DNA of 41,367 nucleotides from positions 1-41,367 of the forward strand of contig JAJTDK010000005.1 in NCBI GenBank assembly GCA_021300495.1, read 5' to 3'. This document shows, in pieces, positions 40,585-41,367 of the stretch (the first letter of the stretch is position 1; the number at the start of each line of letters is the position of its first letter). The notes beneath the pieces were generated by a model. It was not told where the DNA came from, ran no database searches, and worked only from the letters and a program-made list of their open reading frames with translations. The position numbers and the translations under genes are program-made. This stretch comes from Limnohabitans sp. (GTDB lineage: Bacteria; Pseudomonadota; Gammaproteobacteria; Burkholderiales; Burkholderiaceae_C).

Positions 40585-41367
40585 TTATTCCACAGGTGTT
40601 AACTTGGCAACCGACAAGGCCAGCCACTTCACACCATGCCTTGGGAAATTCACTTGGGCCCGCGCATCTGCGCCAGCGCCCTCCACGGCCAAAACTTGAC
40701 CCTCACCAAACTTGGTGTGAAACACTTTCATGGCCACCTTGATGCCATGCGAAGGCTCTGCTTTTTGCACAGGCACAGGCGGGCTTTTGTAGGTTTCTGC
40801 CGAGCTCAAACTGCTTTGCCCCCACGCAGGCTTGGCTTGAAATGCTTGAGCGGGTGAAGTCCAGCCGCCGCCAAGCCCCGTGGCAAAGCCTGGGTTTTTA
40901 GGCGTTATCCATTTCAAGCATTCTTCAGGCAACTCATCCAAAAAACGGCTCTTCAAGTTATAGCGAGTTTGACCATGCAGCATGCGCGTTTGAGAATGGC
41001 TGAGGTACAAACGTTTGCGCGCACGCGTGATGGCCACATACATGAGCCGTCGCTCTTCTTCCAAACCGTCAAAGTCGTTCATGGAATTTTCGTGAGGAAA
41101 CAAACCCTCCTCCAAGCCCGAGATAAACACCGCGTCAAACTCCAAGCCTTTGCTGGCATGCACCGTCATGAGTTGAATGGCATCCTCACCCGCTTGCGCT
41201 TGATTGTCCCCGGCCTCTAAGGCCGCATGCGTTAAGAAGGCCGCCAATGGCGACATCACTTCACCATCTTCTGCATTGGGTGCCATCTCTGAAGCCGTGG
41301 CCTCAGCATCACGACCAAAACCTTCTTGCGTGACAAAGCTTTCTGCAGCGTTGACCAACTCTTCCAA
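40585..41367 (-). CDS. uvrD: UvrD/PcrA-type ATP-dependent DNA helicase, C-terminal part (5' end outside window)
   Basis: IQLMTVHASKGLEFDAVFISGLEEGLFPHENSMNDFDGLEEERRLMYVAITRARKRLYLSHSQTR: SF1 motifs V/VI. Open to the window edge. Confidence 0.92.
   Translation of the reverse strand: MEELVNAAESFVTQEGFGRDAEATASEMAPNAEDGEVMSPLAAFLTHAALEAGDNQAQAGEDAIQLMTVHASKGLEFDAVFISGLEEGLFPHENSMNDFDGLEEERRLMYVAITRARKRLYLSHSQTRMLHGQTRYNLKSRFLDELPEECLKWITPKNPGFATGLGGGWTSPAQAFQAKPAWGQSSLSSAETYKSPPVPVQKAEPSHGIKVAMKVFHTKFGEGQVLAVEGAGADARAQVNFPRHGVKWLALSVAKLTPVE

Overview
This 41.4-kb window is chromosomal sequence from a betaproteobacterium, probably Burkholderiales/Comamonadaceae-like judging by gene content and protein style. 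It is dense with protein genes. I found no rRNA, tRNA, CRISPR array or IS element.

Left flank: a tungstate-type ABC locus with an apparently broken permease gene and a ModE-HTH/PBP regulator; a TRAP transporter whose dctP is convergent to dctQM; dxs-ispA-xseB; a Rieske oxygenase; an EamA transporter; a sulfurtransferase; and a His-rich ZIP transporter.

Centre (about 13.1-33.8 kb): a large divergent gene block organised around one intergenic region at 22056-22212. That region carries a perfect 20-bp palindrome (candidate GntR operator) and a Pho-box-like 11-bp direct repeat.
- Minus arm: gntR-phnA-phnY-Na/Pi transporter-phnZ-like HD oxygenase-EamA transporter-FAD/GcvT N-methyl-amine oxidoreductase.
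- Plus arm: 2-aminoethylphosphonate (AEP) ABC transporter genes-phnW-glutamine-synthetase-like ligase-Fe-ADH-PuuD-like amidase-aldehyde dehydrogenase-HAD phosphatase-M14 deacylase.

The most interesting hypothesis is that this block joins the known AEP route (PhnW-PhnY-PhnA) to N-methyl removal, an orphan PhnZ-type oxygenase, possible phosphate efflux and a gamma-glutamylation route for an amine or amino alcohol.

Right flank: TauE/SafE permease, NUDIX hydrolase, polA, thrB, a membrane protein, slyD and a truncated uvrD.

All product calls come from reading the translations by eye. No database search was run.
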